Notes: generated by a model from the sequence alone, not told the origin. A DNA stretch of 64,000 nucleotides from Sphingobium trunci (GCF_022664535.1 NZ_JAKUJY010000007.1:124001-188000), one strand, 5' to 3'. Positions 17,293 to 28,082 are shown, numbered from the stretch's first letter. Program-made: numbers and translations.

Positions 17293-20171
17293 GCGACTTC
17301 ACCCGGCGGGAAGCGATGATGCTGGCCGTAGCGGCGGGATTGATGCCCGATACCGCCGTCGCGGCGGAGGCGACGGCGGCGGAACTGGACGCTCTGGGTG
17401 AGCGGGAATGGCAGCCCTTGCCGAAGGGCGATCCTTTGCGGCTGTTGCTGGACCGGGGCTGGCGCTTCCATGCGGGCGATATCCCGTTGGAGCCGCCGGT
17501 CGGCCACCATCAGACCTATCTTTCGGTCAAGGCGGGCAATGCGCGCGGGGCGGCGGCCATCGACTGGGACGACAGCGATTGGGAGACGGTCTGCCTGCCC
17601 CATGACTGGGCGTCCTTCCAGCCCTTCGTCGAAAGCGCCAATGTCTCGCAAGGCTACCGGCCGCGCGGCATGGGCTGGTACCGGCGCAGCTTCCGGCTGG
17701 AGGAAGGCGACCGGGGCAAGCGGCTGGAACTGCAGTTCGGCGGCATCGCGACGCACTCGACCATCTGGGTCAACGGCAGCGTCGTGGCGCGCAATTTTTC
17801 CGCCTATAATGCGATCATCGTCGATATCACGCCTTTCGCTCGCTTCGGCGACGAGGCGAATGTCATAGCGGTGCAGGTGGATGCGACCGCGATGGAAGGC
17901 TGGTGGTATGAAGGCGCGGGCATCTACCGCCATGTGTGGCTGGCGAAACGGCCTGCGCTTTCCATCGCCACCGATGGGGTGCATTGTGATCCCCGGCTGA
18001 TCGACGGGCGTTGGACGGTGCCCGTCGCGGTGACGCTGGAGAGCATATCGGATGCCCCTGCGGCGGCGCAGGTGACGGCGGTGCTGCGCGATCCCGATGG
18101 GCAGGAGGTTGCACGGCAAGTCGCTGCGGCGGAGGTCGATCCTCTCGCATCGGCGCGGGCCGCGCTGTCGATCGAGGCGGGCGGCATCCGCCTCTGGTCG
18201 GTGGAAACGCCGTCGCTCTACACCGTCGAGATAGAGGTGAGGGAGCAGCGGGGCGTTGACCGGCGGATCGTCCCCATCGGCTTTCGGTCCATGGCCTTCG
18301 ACGCCAACCGGGGCTTCCTGCTGAACGGCAGGCCGGTGAAGCTGAAGGGCGTATGCCTGCATCAGGACCATGCCGGTGTCGGTGTCGCCGTTCCCGATGC
18401 GCTGCTCGCCTGGCGGCTCCAGCGATTGAAGGATTTCGGCTGCAACGCGATTCGCTGCTCCCACAATGCGCAGGCACCGGAATTTTACGCGCTTTGCGAC
18501 CGGATGGGCTTTCTGGTCATGGACGAGAATCGCATCTTCAACCCGGCGCCCGAAAATATGGCGCAGCTGCAATGGCTGGTGCGGGCGCATCGCAACCATC
18601 CCAGCATCATCCTCTGGTCTGTGTTCAACGAGGAACCGATGCAGGGCACGCAGGCCGGGGTGGAGATGGTTCGGCGGATGCGCGCGGCCGTGCATGCGCT
18701 GGACGACAGCCGCCCGGTGACGGCGGCGATGAACGGTTCCTTCTACGCCCCGCATAATGTGTCGCAGGTCGTCGATGTGATGGGGTTCAACTATTATCCA
18801 GACGATTATGACCGTTTCCATGCATTGAATCCGGCCAAGCCCTCGACCAGTTCGGAGGATACGAGCGCCTTCATGACGAGGGGGGCCTTTGCCAGCGATC
18901 CGGCCAGACATGTCATCTCCTCCATGGATGAGGAGGCTGCGGCCTGGGGCGCGACGCATCGCAAGGCCTGGGCCGAGATTGCCACGCGCCCGTTCATCGC
19001 GGGCGGCTTCGTATGGACGGGCTTCGACTATCATGGTGAGCCGACGCCCTATGAATGGCCGACCATCGCCAGCTTCTTCGGCGTGCTGGACCTGTGCGGC
19101 TTCGCCAAGACGGCCTATGACATCAGGCGGGCGCAATGGATCGATGATGCGGTTGTGGTGGGCGTCGCGCCGCACTGGACCTGGTCGGGTCACGGGCCTG
19201 GGCGCGAGGGGCAGAGCATCGACCTGCTGGTAACGTCCAATGCCGATCGGGTGCGGGTGAAGGTGAATGGCCGGGTGATCGGGGAACAGGATTGCGACCG
19301 GATCATGGGCAACAGGTTCGCTGCGACCTATGCGCCGGGCCTGCTGGAGGTGGAGGCGCTGAAGGGCGGGCGCGTCATGGCGCGGGCGGTGCATCATACG
19401 GCGGGCCAGGCGGTCTCGCTGCGGCTGAAGCCTACCCGGCGCGCTCTGCGGGGCGACGGCGAGGATGTGGTGGCGGTGACGGTCGATGCCGTGGACGCGC
19501 GGGGTCATCATGTGCCGGTGGAGCAGCGGAAGGTGCGCTTTGCCGTGTCGGGTGCGACGCTGATCGGGGTCGGCAATGGCGATCCCAATTGCCATGAAAG
19601 CGAAAAGGCGCCGGAGCGTTCCCTGTTCAACGGTCTGGCACAGTTGATCGTACAGGCCGATGAAGGGCGCGGCCGCGTGACGATCGATGCGCAGGCCGAC
19701 GGGCTGAAGCCTGCGCGGCTCGTGCTCCCTGTGCTGGCGAGCGAGGTCAGGCCCTTCGTCCCGGTAGAGGCGGCCCGCGCACTGGTGACGGAATGGCGCC
19801 TCTCCCCTGCCTTTGCCGAACGGCCGGACCCCGCGCTGCGTCCGGCCGACGGCGACAATAATCTCTGGGCCTTCACCCGCAGCGGCACCGCCGTGGAGCC
19901 GGACAAGACGGCGCAGTGGCGAATCTGGCGGGCCGCGCTGCCCGAGCGTAGACGGATCAGGGCTGAGGGCGGGCGGCTGCTGTTCGACCAGGTCGCGGGA
20001 CGGGCGGAGCTTTGGATCGACGGCCAGCGCGTGAGCGTGAAGGATCAGGCCGGGATCGGCGCGATCGCCGCCAATGTCCCGGCCGGAGCGCATGAGGTGG
20101 CGTTGCTGGTGCAGTCGGCTCCCGGCGAAAAGTCAGGCATTCTCGGAACCGTGCAACTGGTCGGAAAGTAA
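17289..20171 (+). CDS. Exported glycoside hydrolase family 2 enzyme, beta-galactosidase-like
   Basis: A 960-residue enzyme with a GH2 layout: sugar-binding jelly roll (about 50-220), immunoglobulin-like domain (230-330), catalytic barrel (335-640), then extra beta-sandwich domains as in secreted beta-galactosidases. The acid/base is E448 in WSVFNEEP; E523 in SSEDTS is the likely nucleophile. The N-terminus TRREAMMLAVAAGLMPDTAVAA resembles a twin-arginine signal. It probably removes beta-galactose from glycan ends; another beta-sugar is possible. It overlaps cutC by ATGA and is followed by an 11-bp hairpin. Confidence 0.88.
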   Translation: MSDFTRREAMMLAVAAGLMPDTAVAAEATAAELDALGEREWQPLPKGDPLRLLLDRGWRFHAGDIPLEPPVGHHQTYLSVKAGNARGAAAIDWDDSDWETVCLPHDWASFQPFVESANVSQGYRPRGMGWYRRSFRLEEGDRGKRLELQFGGIATHSTIWVNGSVVARNFSAYNAIIVDITPFARFGDEANVIAVQVDATAMEGWWYEGAGIYRHVWLAKRPALSIATDGVHCDPRLIDGRWTVPVAVTLESISDAPAAAQVTAVLRDPDGQEVARQVAAAEVDPLASARAALSIEAGGIRLWSVETPSLYTVEIEVREQRGVDRRIVPIGFRSMAFDANRGFLLNGRPVKLKGVCLHQDHAGVGVAVPDALLAWRLQRLKDFGCNAIRCSHNAQAPEFYALCDRMGFLVMDENRIFNPAPENMAQLQWLVRAHRNHPSIILWSVFNEEPMQGTQAGVEMVRRMRAAVHALDDSRPVTAAMNGSFYAPHNVSQVVDVMGFNYYPDDYDRFHALNPAKPSTSSEDTSAFMTRGAFASDPARHVISSMDEEAAAWGATHRKAWAEIATRPFIAGGFVWTGFDYHGEPTPYEWPTIASFFGVLDLCGFAKTAYDIRRAQWIDDAVVVGVAPHWTWSGHGPGREGQSIDLLVTSNADRVRVKVNGRVIGEQDCDRIMGNRFAATYAPGLLEVEALKGGRVMARAVHHTAGQAVSLRLKPTRRALRGDGEDVVAVTVDAVDARGHHVPVEQRKVRFAVSGATLIGVGNGDPNCHESEKAPERSLFNGLAQLIVQADEGRGRVTIDAQADGLKPARLVLPVLASEVRPFVPVEAARALVTEWRLSPAFAERPDPALRPADGDNNLWAFTRSGTAVEPDKTAQWRIWRAALPERRRIRAEGGRLLFDQVAGRAELWIDGQRVSVKDQAGIGAIAANVPAGAHEVALLVQSAPGEKSGILGTVQLVGK

Positions 20172-20182
20172 GTGCCGCTTTG

Positions 20183-20216
20183 GGCGAGACATGCCTTCGA
20201 GCTACCATGTCTCGCC
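20183..20216. terminator. Bidirectional hairpin between convergent GH2 and GH29 genes
   Basis: GGCGAGACATG (20183-20193) and CATGTCTCGCC (20206-20216) form a perfect 11-bp stem with a 12-base loop, in the 51-base gap between two convergent operons. No clear T-run follows, but position and stability argue for a shared transcript-end structure. Confidence 0.6.
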
Positions 20217-20222
20217 AGTCCA

Positions 20223-22130
20223 TCACCGAAAGGCGCCGATCGTGGCGACCGCAATCGCAGGCGCCTCGACTGCCGGGCGCGGGAAGCTGAAACGCAGATA
20301 GCGGGCTTCGCGCGGGGTGGGGAAGGGGATGCGCTGGGTCGCGCGGGCATAGTTGATGTTCTGGAATTCGCCTTCCTGCGGCTTGGTCCAATATTTGCCG
20401 TCGGTGCTGGTTTCCACCTGATAGCGGGCGGGCGGGGCAGCTTGCGGATCGACATGGCGCGTGGGTGTCAGCGAGAAGGCCGACAGTTTCCCGATCTTGC
20501 CCATGTCGATGGTCAGGCTGGCCGGGGCCGGTGAGATCCAGGCGGTCCTGGCATCGTCATCCAGGACGGATTCGGCGCCCGGCGCGCTGGCGGCGACGAT
20601 CGTCCAGCTGTCGCGGGCAATGATGCTGGGATCGTTGACCTTGGCCGGGGGCAGTTCGGCCGGGGCGACCGAGAGGAACAGGGCGAATTCGCGCAGGGTC
20701 GGGCCAGCCTCCGCCGCGGTCGGGCGGAAACGGACGCGGCGGGGCGCGATGGGCTGGTCCAGCCGGACGAGGCGCTGGGGACCGACCATCTCCTTTTCCG
20801 CAACCTGCCGCCAGTTCCGGCCATCGTCGGAAATGTCGATGGCGAAGCGGGTGGTGCGCAGGCCCAGGGGCAGCCATTCCTGGAGGCGGATGGTGTCGAA
20901 GCGGGTGCCCGGTTCCAGATCCAGGGTCAGGGTGGCATCCCTGGCTTCCGCGGGGGCGCACCAGAAAGTGTCGGGATTGCCGTCCGTTACGTGGGCGGCC
21001 GTGCTGCCGATGTCGGCGCTCGCACTGACGACGGCATTGCGCGCCAGGTCGTTGGCGAAGGTCGCCCGTACCGCATCGCCAAAGGCCTGGAGGCTCGCAA
21101 CGTCGCGATCCGCGATACGGCCGCGCCTGTCGGGCGGCAGATTGAGGTGGAAGGTGGTGCCGTGGCCGATCGACTGGTCGAACATCTCCATCAGCTTTTG
21201 CGGGGTCTTCACCTGGGCATCCTCGTCGGCATGATAGAACCAGCCCGGCCGGATCGAGACGTTGGTTTCGGCGGGCCACCACAGTTCTGCCCTGCGAACG
21301 CCCGTATTGCCCTTGGCCTGATCATAGGGTTGGTTCGGCATGGTCGGCCAGCACGGGTCGCCCGCATGGCCATCCTCATTGCCGACCCAGCGTATGTCCG
21401 CCCCCAGCGGGTCGAAAGTGCAGGCATTGGGTTGCAGCTCGTGCACCAGATCGATGATGCTGGGCCAGTTATAATAGGGCACAGCGTCGATCTTCCGGGT
21501 TTCGCGGGCGCCGCCATAATAGCCGTCCCCGCCATTGGCGCCGTCGAACCAGACCTCGAACAGCTCGCCATAGCGGGTGCAGAGTTCCGTCAGCTGTGCG
21601 CGGTAATAGTCGATATAGCTGGGCCGGCCATAATCCGCCCGGTTGCGGTCCCAGGGCGAGAGGTAGACGCCGAAGGCGATTCCAGCGCGGCGGCAGGCCT
21701 GCTCCAGCTCGCCCACGATATCGCCCTTGCCATCCTTGTAAGGCGTGTTGCGGATGCAATGTTCGGTCAGCATGGTCGGCCACAGGCAGAAGCCGTCATG
21801 ATGCTTGGCCGTGATGATAAGGCCATTGAAGCCGCCTGCCTTCACCGCCGCGACAATCTGGTCGGGGTCGAAAGCCGTGGGGTTGAACAGGCGCACATCC
21901 TCGTCGCCATAGCCCCATTCCTTGTCGGTGAATGTGTTCATCGAGAAATGGATGAAGGCATACATGCGCCGGTCATGCCATTTGAGCTGCCGGGCCGACG
22001 GGGTGGCGCCCCATGCTGCGGGGAAAGGCGGCTTGCCGACCGTCGTTGCCGGGCCGCGCGGGGTGCAGGCGGCCGCCCCGGCGAGCAGCGATCCGGCCAT
22101 CAGCGAGCGGCGGGTGAGATGCGGGGTCAT
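20223..22130 (-). CDS. GH29 alpha-L-fucosidase with discoidin-type domains, exported
   Basis: Predicted to remove alpha-linked L-fucose. The barrel (about 35-370) has IHFSMNTFTDKEWGYGDE, ITAKHHDGFCLWPT, and the nucleophile D196 in FEVWFDGANG. Two discoidin/F5-8C-like beta-sandwich domains follow (about 380-500 and 520-635; TLDLEPGTRFDTIRLQE), likely sugar-binding. The N-terminus LTRRSLMAGSLLAGAAAC looks like a twin-arginine signal ending in a lipobox cysteine, so it may be a lipoprotein. ATG 22128-22130 overlaps the upstream stop (ATGA). It is the last gene of the receptor operon. Confidence 0.92.
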   Translation of the reverse strand: MTPHLTRRSLMAGSLLAGAAACTPRGPATTVGKPPFPAAWGATPSARQLKWHDRRMYAFIHFSMNTFTDKEWGYGDEDVRLFNPTAFDPDQIVAAVKAGGFNGLIITAKHHDGFCLWPTMLTEHCIRNTPYKDGKGDIVGELEQACRRAGIAFGVYLSPWDRNRADYGRPSYIDYYRAQLTELCTRYGELFEVWFDGANGGDGYYGGARETRKIDAVPYYNWPSIIDLVHELQPNACTFDPLGADIRWVGNEDGHAGDPCWPTMPNQPYDQAKGNTGVRRAELWWPAETNVSIRPGWFYHADEDAQVKTPQKLMEMFDQSIGHGTTFHLNLPPDRRGRIADRDVASLQAFGDAVRATFANDLARNAVVSASADIGSTAAHVTDGNPDTFWCAPAEARDATLTLDLEPGTRFDTIRLQEWLPLGLRTTRFAIDISDDGRNWRQVAEKEMVGPQRLVRLDQPIAPRRVRFRPTAAEAGPTLREFALFLSVAPAELPPAKVNDPSIIARDSWTIVAASAPGAESVLDDDARTAWISPAPASLTIDMGKIGKLSAFSLTPTRHVDPQAAPPARYQVETSTDGKYWTKPQEGEFQNINYARATQRIPFPTPREARYLRFSFPRPAVEAPAIAVATIGAFR

Positions 22131-24376
22131 GGGATGGCCTTCGATGTTGTGGGTTCGGGAATGAGCCAGACTTCGGCGATCTGGCGGCCTCGGCCGCTGC
22201 CGCCCATGCCCGGCGGACGGCTCCAGACGAGATCCAGCATGCCGCCGGCGGTCAGGGGCTGGGGGATGGCGAGTTCGACGCGCTGCGGGTTGCTGGTGCG
22301 CGCGGCTGGCGCGGGCAGGGGCGTGCCGTTGGCGCTGAGGGTCAAGGGCAGACTGTAATCCTCGCCCGCCCAACTGTATCGCAGGCGATAGGAACGGTGT
22401 TTCTCCAGCCCCTCATAATGCAGGGTCAGCGGCTGTTCGAACAGCGCCTCGGCATAGCTGAGTTCGGCCATGCGCCAGCCCTCATCGAGCCTATGCTCAG
22501 CCACGCCGTCGATCGCCGTGCGCCAGAGCTGCGGATCGGCGGGATAGCCGGGGCCGCGCACCAGATGCGGCTCGCCGGCCGGATCGCCCAGATCGTCATA
22601 TAGCGCGAAGTCGGCCATGCCCCAGCGGTCGCCCAGTGCGCTGAGCGCCGCAATCCGTTCGGCTTCGGCGGGAAGGGCGAGAGCGGCGCCCATATCGCGC
22701 TCGACGGCGACCCGGTCGTTGAGGTCGATCAGCGCCCGGTCGAAATTGGCGCCTCGCCGCCAGTCGGAGGCACCTCTGTCCAGGGAAAGCTGCATCCCCG
22801 CATTCCGACGGAGCCGGTCGGCCAGAACCGTCAGCCGCTGATGGAGGTCCGCGGATCGGGCGCTGTCGGGACGGGCATAGGCGAAGCGGGCGGCGGCGAC
22901 GGCGGGTTCGGCGCCGATGGCTGGGGTCTGGCGCAGCGTATAGAGCGCTTCGGCCTGGTTGGCGCGGGCGCGGGTCAGCCGCTCGCGGATCAGCGCATCA
23001 TAGACGGCGCGATAGCGGTAGAGGTCGATATGCCAGTCGGCCCATGGCGCCGGGTGGATCGCGTCGATCGCATCAAGCGTGCGGTCGATGCCGCTGTTGG
23101 CAGCGGGGCTGCCCTGCCAATCGGCTTCCAGCATCGCCGGAATGGCGGCGAAAGCCGGGTCGCCCATGTAGAAATTGGCATAGTCGCGGGCGATGTCGGC
23201 CCTGGCGTCCCAGCCCATGGCAAGCCATTGGTGGACGTTCCAGTCGTCATTGATCCCTTCGGAATAGCTGATTGCGCCGCGCGTGCCGGGGCTGATATGC
23301 GCGAAGATCGCCGCCTGCGCCGAGGGACGGGGATTGACCGGCTCGCGGCCCTGCGTCAGCGCAAAGGCGGGATGCCAGTCGGGGATGGGGAACTGCGCCT
23401 GCATCACGTGGGCGGTGTCGGGATAGAGTTCGACGGGCAAGCGGCCTGCAAGGCGACGGAGATGGGTGGCGGCGCTCTCGCGGGTCTGGGGACCGACGAA
23501 GATGGCGGTGAGCCATGCCGGGCGGCGGGCCAGTGCGGCGTGAAAGGCTTCAAGGTCCTTGGCATCGAAGCCCTGGGTGGAAAGCAGCACCTCCGCTACG
23601 GGAAAGCGGGCGCGCAGCGTCCTGGACAGGCGCTCGACTAGCGGGAAAAGCCGCTCGGGACGGGTATGACCGGGATCGCCGCCGGGAAAATAGAGCGCGT
23701 TGAGCGCCGGCAGGGTCTTGAGGAAAGCGTCGAGATTGCGGGCCTCCGCTTCATCCGCCGCGCCGCCGTCATAGTCGCCCAGCAATGGATAGAAGACCGC
23801 GACGTCCAGCCCCAGCTCATGCGTCGCCTGTGCCATTTCGCGCGCCGCCTGTTCAGGCGGAACCGGCATCAGCGGGGAGGTCGGCGCATCGTCGGAGCGC
23901 GGCGATATGATCTGGATTCGGTTGGCGCCCCAGAGCGCGAAATCCTCGATCCGGCGCCTGAGCATCGCCGGCGTCCAGGCGTCGTAGCTGTTATTCTTGA
24001 AGCGATAGCCGATCTGGGTGCCGCGAACCGACTGTTGTGGCTTTTCGCTGACCGGCCCGTCGAGCGAGAGCGTCAGATCGTCGCTATGCCGCAGCAGCCA
24101 ACCCGCGCCATAGACGAAGCCGCGCCTGCTGGCGGCGCTGATCGTGACGGTAGCGGTTTGCCGGTCGATGCGGAAGCCTTCCCTGGACAGGTGGCCTGCC
24201 CGGAAGCTGATCCGCGCAGCACATCCGCTTTCTGTCGCGCCGCGTTCCAAAAGGCGACGGCGCAGTAGGTCGGCGGCTGGCCCGGCCATGCCGGTCCCGG
24301 TCACGCAGACCGATTGCAGCGGCAGAGTCTGCGCCGCACCAGCGGCGAGCAGGGTCAGGGCCGCCGCGACGCTCAC
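22127..24376 (-). CDS. Uncharacterised exported TIM-barrel protein, candidate glycoside hydrolase
   Basis: A 749-residue protein with a Sec signal ([19 protein letters not shown]). Residues about 20-115 resemble the small alpha/beta domain that precedes the barrel in GH20 and GH67 enzymes. The barrel (about 115-430) has RGTQIGYRFKNNSYDAW, NRIQIISPRSDD, YFPGGDPGHT (D234) and ISYSEGINDDWN (E373, D377, D378). It lacks the GH20 HxGGDE motif. The C-terminus is a beta-rich module. I know similar unnamed proteins exist but cannot assign a CAZy family. GTG at 24374-24376 overlaps the GH92 stop; neighbours on both sides are exo-glycosidases. Confidence 0.75.
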   Translation of the reverse strand: MSVAAALTLLAAGAAQTLPLQSVCVTGTGMAGPAADLLRRRLLERGATESGCAARISFRAGHLSREGFRIDRQTATVTISAASRRGFVYGAGWLLRHSDDLTLSLDGPVSEKPQQSVRGTQIGYRFKNNSYDAWTPAMLRRRIEDFALWGANRIQIISPRSDDAPTSPLMPVPPEQAAREMAQATHELGLDVAVFYPLLGDYDGGAADEAEARNLDAFLKTLPALNALYFPGGDPGHTRPERLFPLVERLSRTLRARFPVAEVLLSTQGFDAKDLEAFHAALARRPAWLTAIFVGPQTRESAATHLRRLAGRLPVELYPDTAHVMQAQFPIPDWHPAFALTQGREPVNPRPSAQAAIFAHISPGTRGAISYSEGINDDWNVHQWLAMGWDARADIARDYANFYMGDPAFAAIPAMLEADWQGSPAANSGIDRTLDAIDAIHPAPWADWHIDLYRYRAVYDALIRERLTRARANQAEALYTLRQTPAIGAEPAVAAARFAYARPDSARSADLHQRLTVLADRLRRNAGMQLSLDRGASDWRRGANFDRALIDLNDRVAVERDMGAALALPAEAERIAALSALGDRWGMADFALYDDLGDPAGEPHLVRGPGYPADPQLWRTAIDGVAEHRLDEGWRMAELSYAEALFEQPLTLHYEGLEKHRSYRLRYSWAGEDYSLPLTLSANGTPLPAPAARTSNPQRVELAIPQPLTAGGMLDLVWSRPPGMGGSGRGRQIAEVWLIPEPTTSKAIP

Positions 24377-26667
24377 GCAGGGCGGCCGGGGCGGTCTTCA
24401 GGGCGGCTGGCAAATGCCTTGTCGGGCGTGCTGCTCATCTCGAAACGCAGCGTGCCGCCCTTCGCCAGATCGGCATGGGCGATCCACCCCCTGGTCCAGG
24501 GCTGGCCGTTCCACTGGACCGCGCGCACATAGGGCGTGCCGGGGCCGTTGCCGGGTGCCTCGACCATCAGCTTCCTGCCCTGGCCCAGCTTCACCGTCGC
24601 GCGGGGGAAGAGCGGGCTGCCCAGCACATAGGTCGCGCTGACCGGATCGACCGGATAGAAGCCCAGCGAGGAGAGGATGAACCAGGCGCTCATCTGGCCG
24701 CAATCGTCGTTGCCGATCACCCCGTCGGGCGCGGCCTTGTACATCTCCGTCAGCAGGCGGCGGACCATGGCCTGGGTCTTCCAGGCCGCGCCGCAATAGG
24801 CGTAGAGATAGGCGACATGGTGGCTCGGCTCATTGCCATGCGCATATTGGCCGACCAGTCCGCTAATGTCCGGCGGCGCGCCTTCGGGCAGAGTGGAATC
24901 GGCGGTGAACAGGGCGTCCAGCTTCGCCTCGAACGCGGCGTCGCCGCCCATGGCCGCGATCAAGCCATGGACGTCATGCTGGTTGAGGAAGGTCGCCTGC
25001 CAGCTGTTGCTTTCGGTGAAGTCGCGCCATTTCCCGGAATGGCCCACCTCATTGGGTGCGAAAGGCTCGGCCCAGCGGCCGTCGGCCAGACGCGGGCGGG
25101 CGAAATTCAGTTTCGCGTCGAAGACATTGCGCCAGTTGCCGCAGCGCTGGCGCAGGCGCGCGGCCCTGTCGGTCGCGCCCGCCGCGTCCGCGATGTGGGC
25201 GGCGGCATAATCGTCATAGCTATATTCCAGCACGCGCGACACGCTTTCGAAAATGCGGTCGGCGGGAATGAAGCCCATCTCGTCATATTCGCGGATGCCG
25301 AGGCTGTTATCGAGATGCGGCGTCGACCAGTCGAACAGCCGCTTTTCGATCCCCGGCCAGGCGGCGGCATAGTCGGCGGCTATGCCCTTCGCCCGCGCCT
25401 CGGCCAGCACGGCGACGGAGTGCCAGCCGATCATGCAGCCGGTCTCCACGCCCTGCAACGGCCACACGGGCGGGCCAAAGGGGCTTTGCCAGGTCTGGCG
25501 GATGAGGTCGGCGGTGAACTCGGCGGCACGGTGGGGACGGATCAGCGTCTGAAGCGGGTGGAAGGCGCGATAGGTGTCCCAAAGGGAATAGGCGCTATAG
25601 GCCCGCTCCCCCTCGCCCAGTGTATGGACCTGATGGTCGAGGCCCACATAACGTCCATCCACGTCGGAGAAAAGCGTCGGGCCAAGGCTGGCATGGTAGA
25701 GCGCCGAGGCGAGGATGGTGCGCTGCTCCGCCGTGCCGCCTTCAGCTATGATGTGGCCCATCTCCGCCGCCCAGGCCTGCGCGGCGGCGGCGCGGTAGCG
25801 GTTGAAATTCCAGTGGGGCGCTTCGGCCTCGAGATTCCTCCTCGCACCGTCAAGGTCGACCGCCGAGATGCCGCAGTGGATCATCAGCGGGGCGCTGCCT
25901 GCGTCTGCATAATGGAGGACGGCCTTGAGGCGCTTGCCCTTGGCGCCGGTCGCTCCTGCGCGTTGGTCGTCATCGGTGAAGAATTCGACCCGATCCGCCG
26001 CGCGGGAGAATTGCATCGCGAAGAAGATGCGCCGGCCCTTGGCCCAGCGGAACACGCGGCGTGTGCCGGTGAGCGTGCCCTCGGGTTCGAGGGTCAGCAA
26101 GGCCTCGTCGATCAGTGGCGCTTCGCCGGGGCCTTCCATCACCAGATGGCTCATGTCGATCAGGATATGCGCCGGACCGGCGGGGAATTGATAGCGATGG
26201 ATGCCGGTGCGCGGCGTCACCGTCAGTTCGGCGCGCACCCCGCTTTCAAGCGTGACGGCATAGTAACCCGGCTCGGCCTGTTCCTGGCTGTAGCGCTGGC
26301 GATAGCCCTCGTCCGGCCTGTCGAGCGGGCCGGGCTGGAGCTGCACCGGTCCGCGCGTCGGCACCACCAGCACGTCCAGCATGTCGCCAATGCCGGTGCC
26401 GGACAGGTGGGTGTGCGAGAAGCCCAGCAATGAGGCGTCGCCATGATGATAGCCCGAACAGGTGTCCCAGCGGGCCGTATCGGTGTCGGGCGATAGCTGG
26501 ACCATGCCGAAGGGCATGGACGCGCCGGGGAAGGTGTGGCCGTCGCCGCCGGTGCCGATGAAGAGATCGGGCCTGGCTTCGGAGGCAGCGGCTTCGAGCC
26601 GGGCGGCGGCACCAAGCGCCAGGGAGGCGCTGGCGCCCAGCAAGGTGCGGCGGGTAAGGTTCATCAT
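24373..26667 (-). CDS. GH92 exo-alpha-mannosidase, exported
   Basis: GH92 enzymes are calcium-dependent inverting exo-alpha-mannosidases acting on N-glycan mannose. This 764-residue protein shows the hallmark segments: [48 protein letters not shown] (partial), [27 protein letters not shown] and [22 protein letters not shown]. The N-terminus [17 protein letters not shown] is a twin-arginine signal. Tandem ATGs at 26665 and 26662; the first overlaps the GH125 stop by 4 bases. Linkage preference (1,2, 1,3, 1,6) cannot be read from sequence. Confidence 0.95.
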   Translation of the reverse strand: MMNLTRRTLLGASASLALGAAARLEAAASEARPDLFIGTGGDGHTFPGASMPFGMVQLSPDTDTARWDTCSGYHHGDASLLGFSHTHLSGTGIGDMLDVLVVPTRGPVQLQPGPLDRPDEGYRQRYSQEQAEPGYYAVTLESGVRAELTVTPRTGIHRYQFPAGPAHILIDMSHLVMEGPGEAPLIDEALLTLEPEGTLTGTRRVFRWAKGRRIFFAMQFSRAADRVEFFTDDDQRAGATGAKGKRLKAVLHYADAGSAPLMIHCGISAVDLDGARRNLEAEAPHWNFNRYRAAAAQAWAAEMGHIIAEGGTAEQRTILASALYHASLGPTLFSDVDGRYVGLDHQVHTLGEGERAYSAYSLWDTYRAFHPLQTLIRPHRAAEFTADLIRQTWQSPFGPPVWPLQGVETGCMIGWHSVAVLAEARAKGIAADYAAAWPGIEKRLFDWSTPHLDNSLGIREYDEMGFIPADRIFESVSRVLEYSYDDYAAAHIADAAGATDRAARLRQRCGNWRNVFDAKLNFARPRLADGRWAEPFAPNEVGHSGKWRDFTESNSWQATFLNQHDVHGLIAAMGGDAAFEAKLDALFTADSTLPEGAPPDISGLVGQYAHGNEPSHHVAYLYAYCGAAWKTQAMVRRLLTEMYKAAPDGVIGNDDCGQMSAWFILSSLGFYPVDPVSATYVLGSPLFPRATVKLGQGRKLMVEAPGNGPGTPYVRAVQWNGQPWTRGWIAHADLAKGGTLRFEMSSTPDKAFASRPEDRPGRPA

Positions 26668-28082
26668 AGCGGCGCTCCGAGCAGGGCAGGCTTGCGGCGG
26701 GCGAGGTCCAGCATCAGTTCGCCGAACAGGCCGTTGGCCCAGGCGAACCAGTGGCGCGTGTAGGTGGTGGCGTCATCCTGATCGAAGGCTTCGTGGATGA
26801 AGCCGGTGCCGCCATGGCTGGCCTTCAGATGGCGCAGACATTGCCGGATGGTGGCGTCGTCGTCGCTGTTCAGGGCATGCATGATGATCGACATGGGCCA
26901 GATCATGCGCAGGCCCGCATGGGGGCCGCCTATGCCCTCGGCGACTTTACCCCGGAAGAAATAGGGGTTGCGTTCGCTCCATGCGGCGGCGGCGGTGCGC
27001 TGGAACAGCGGGTCGCTGGCGGGAACAGCGCCCAGATAGGCCAGGGCGGAAAGACTTGGCACATTGGCGTCGTCCATGAAATGGCCGTTGCCGAAACCGT
27101 CCACCTCATAGGCCCAGAGCCGCTCGCCCGTCGCCGGGTCGATCATCGTGCCATGGGCGCGGGTTGCCGCCTCCACCTCGTCGGCGAGCGCCCCGGCGTC
27201 GGCGGCCAGCCTGTCGTCCTTCGCCGCCTCGCTGGCGACAATGGCGAGCTTGCGCAGCGCCGCGACGGCGAAGAGGTTTGCGGGAACGAGGAAGGGGAAG
27301 ATGCAGGCATCGTCCGAGGGGCGATACATGCTGTGGATCATCCCGACCTTGCGGGTGGGCGCGCCATAGCCGTTCAGGATGAGTGTCTCGGTGGCGAGCT
27401 TGTCGCGGCGCAGGAAGCGATAGGGGCCGGGGCCGTCCTTGCGCTGCTGCTCGCGGAAGGTGCGGATGCTGGTGCGGGCGGCTTCGGCCCAGAGCGCATC
27501 GAACGGCGCGGCGTCGCCGCTCGCCTTCCAATAATCATGGGCGAGGCGCATCGGATAGCAGAGGGAGTCGATCTCCCATTTGCGCTCCGCGACGCCCGGC
27601 TTCATCTCGGTAGCGTCGGCCAGGGCCCAGGGCAGGTTCGTCTTCGCCGCGGGATCGCGCATGAAAGCATTGGCATAAGGATCGATCAGGATCGACCGCG
27701 CCTGGCGGGCGATGAGGCCGTGGAACAGTTCGCGCAACCTGGCGTCCTGTCGGGTCAGGTGGACATAGGGATTGAGCTGCGCCGAACTGTCGCGCAGCCA
27801 GAGACATTCGATGTCGCCGGTGATGACGCAGGCGTCGGGCTTGCCGTCGACCGTGCCCATGAACACCGTCGTGTCGAGCGTGTTCGGATAGCAATTGCCG
27901 AACATCCAGCGCAGTTCGGGATCGCCGATCTTGGCCGACACGCGGGCGATCTCGCGTTCGACGGCTGGACTGGTGAAATGGCGGTTTGCCGGACGCCTGC
28001 TTTCGAAACGGGGTGCGCCGATGCCGGGCGTTGCGGCGAGCGCGAGGCTGCCCGCCAGCATGGAGCGGCGGTCGATCCTCAT
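26664..28082 (-). CDS. GH125 exo-alpha-1,6-mannosidase, exported
   Basis: GH125 enzymes are metal-independent inverting exo-alpha-1,6-mannosidases. The 472-residue protein has the family blocks [49 protein letters not shown] (partial), [21 protein letters not shown] and [17 protein letters not shown] ending [32 protein letters not shown] is a likely twin-arginine signal. It overlaps both neighbours by 4 bases (ATGA). Beside GH92 it gives complete alpha-mannose trimming, including the core alpha-1,6 arm. Confidence 0.93.
   Translation of the reverse strand: MRIDRRSMLAGSLALAATPGIGAPRFESRRPANRHFTSPAVEREIARVSAKIGDPELRWMFGNCYPNTLDTTVFMGTVDGKPDACVITGDIECLWLRDSSAQLNPYVHLTRQDARLRELFHGLIARQARSILIDPYANAFMRDPAAKTNLPWALADATEMKPGVAERKWEIDSLCYPMRLAHDYWKASGDAAPFDALWAEAARTSIRTFREQQRKDGPGPYRFLRRDKLATETLILNGYGAPTRKVGMIHSMYRPSDDACIFPFLVPANLFAVAALRKLAIVASEAAKDDRLAADAGALADEVEAATRAHGTMIDPATGERLWAYEVDGFGNGHFMDDANVPSLSALAYLGAVPASDPLFQRTAAAAWSERNPYFFRGKVAEGIGGPHAGLRMIWPMSIIMHALNSDDDATIRQCLRHLKASHGGTGFIHEAFDQDDATTYTRHWFAWANGLFGELMLDLARRKPALLGAPL

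Noticed and set aside
16851..20093. 1080-residue open frame on the minus strand
   Set aside because: It is antisense to cutC and the GH2 gene, rich in Arg/His/Pro/Asp with no domain, and exists because high third-position G+C removes stop codons.
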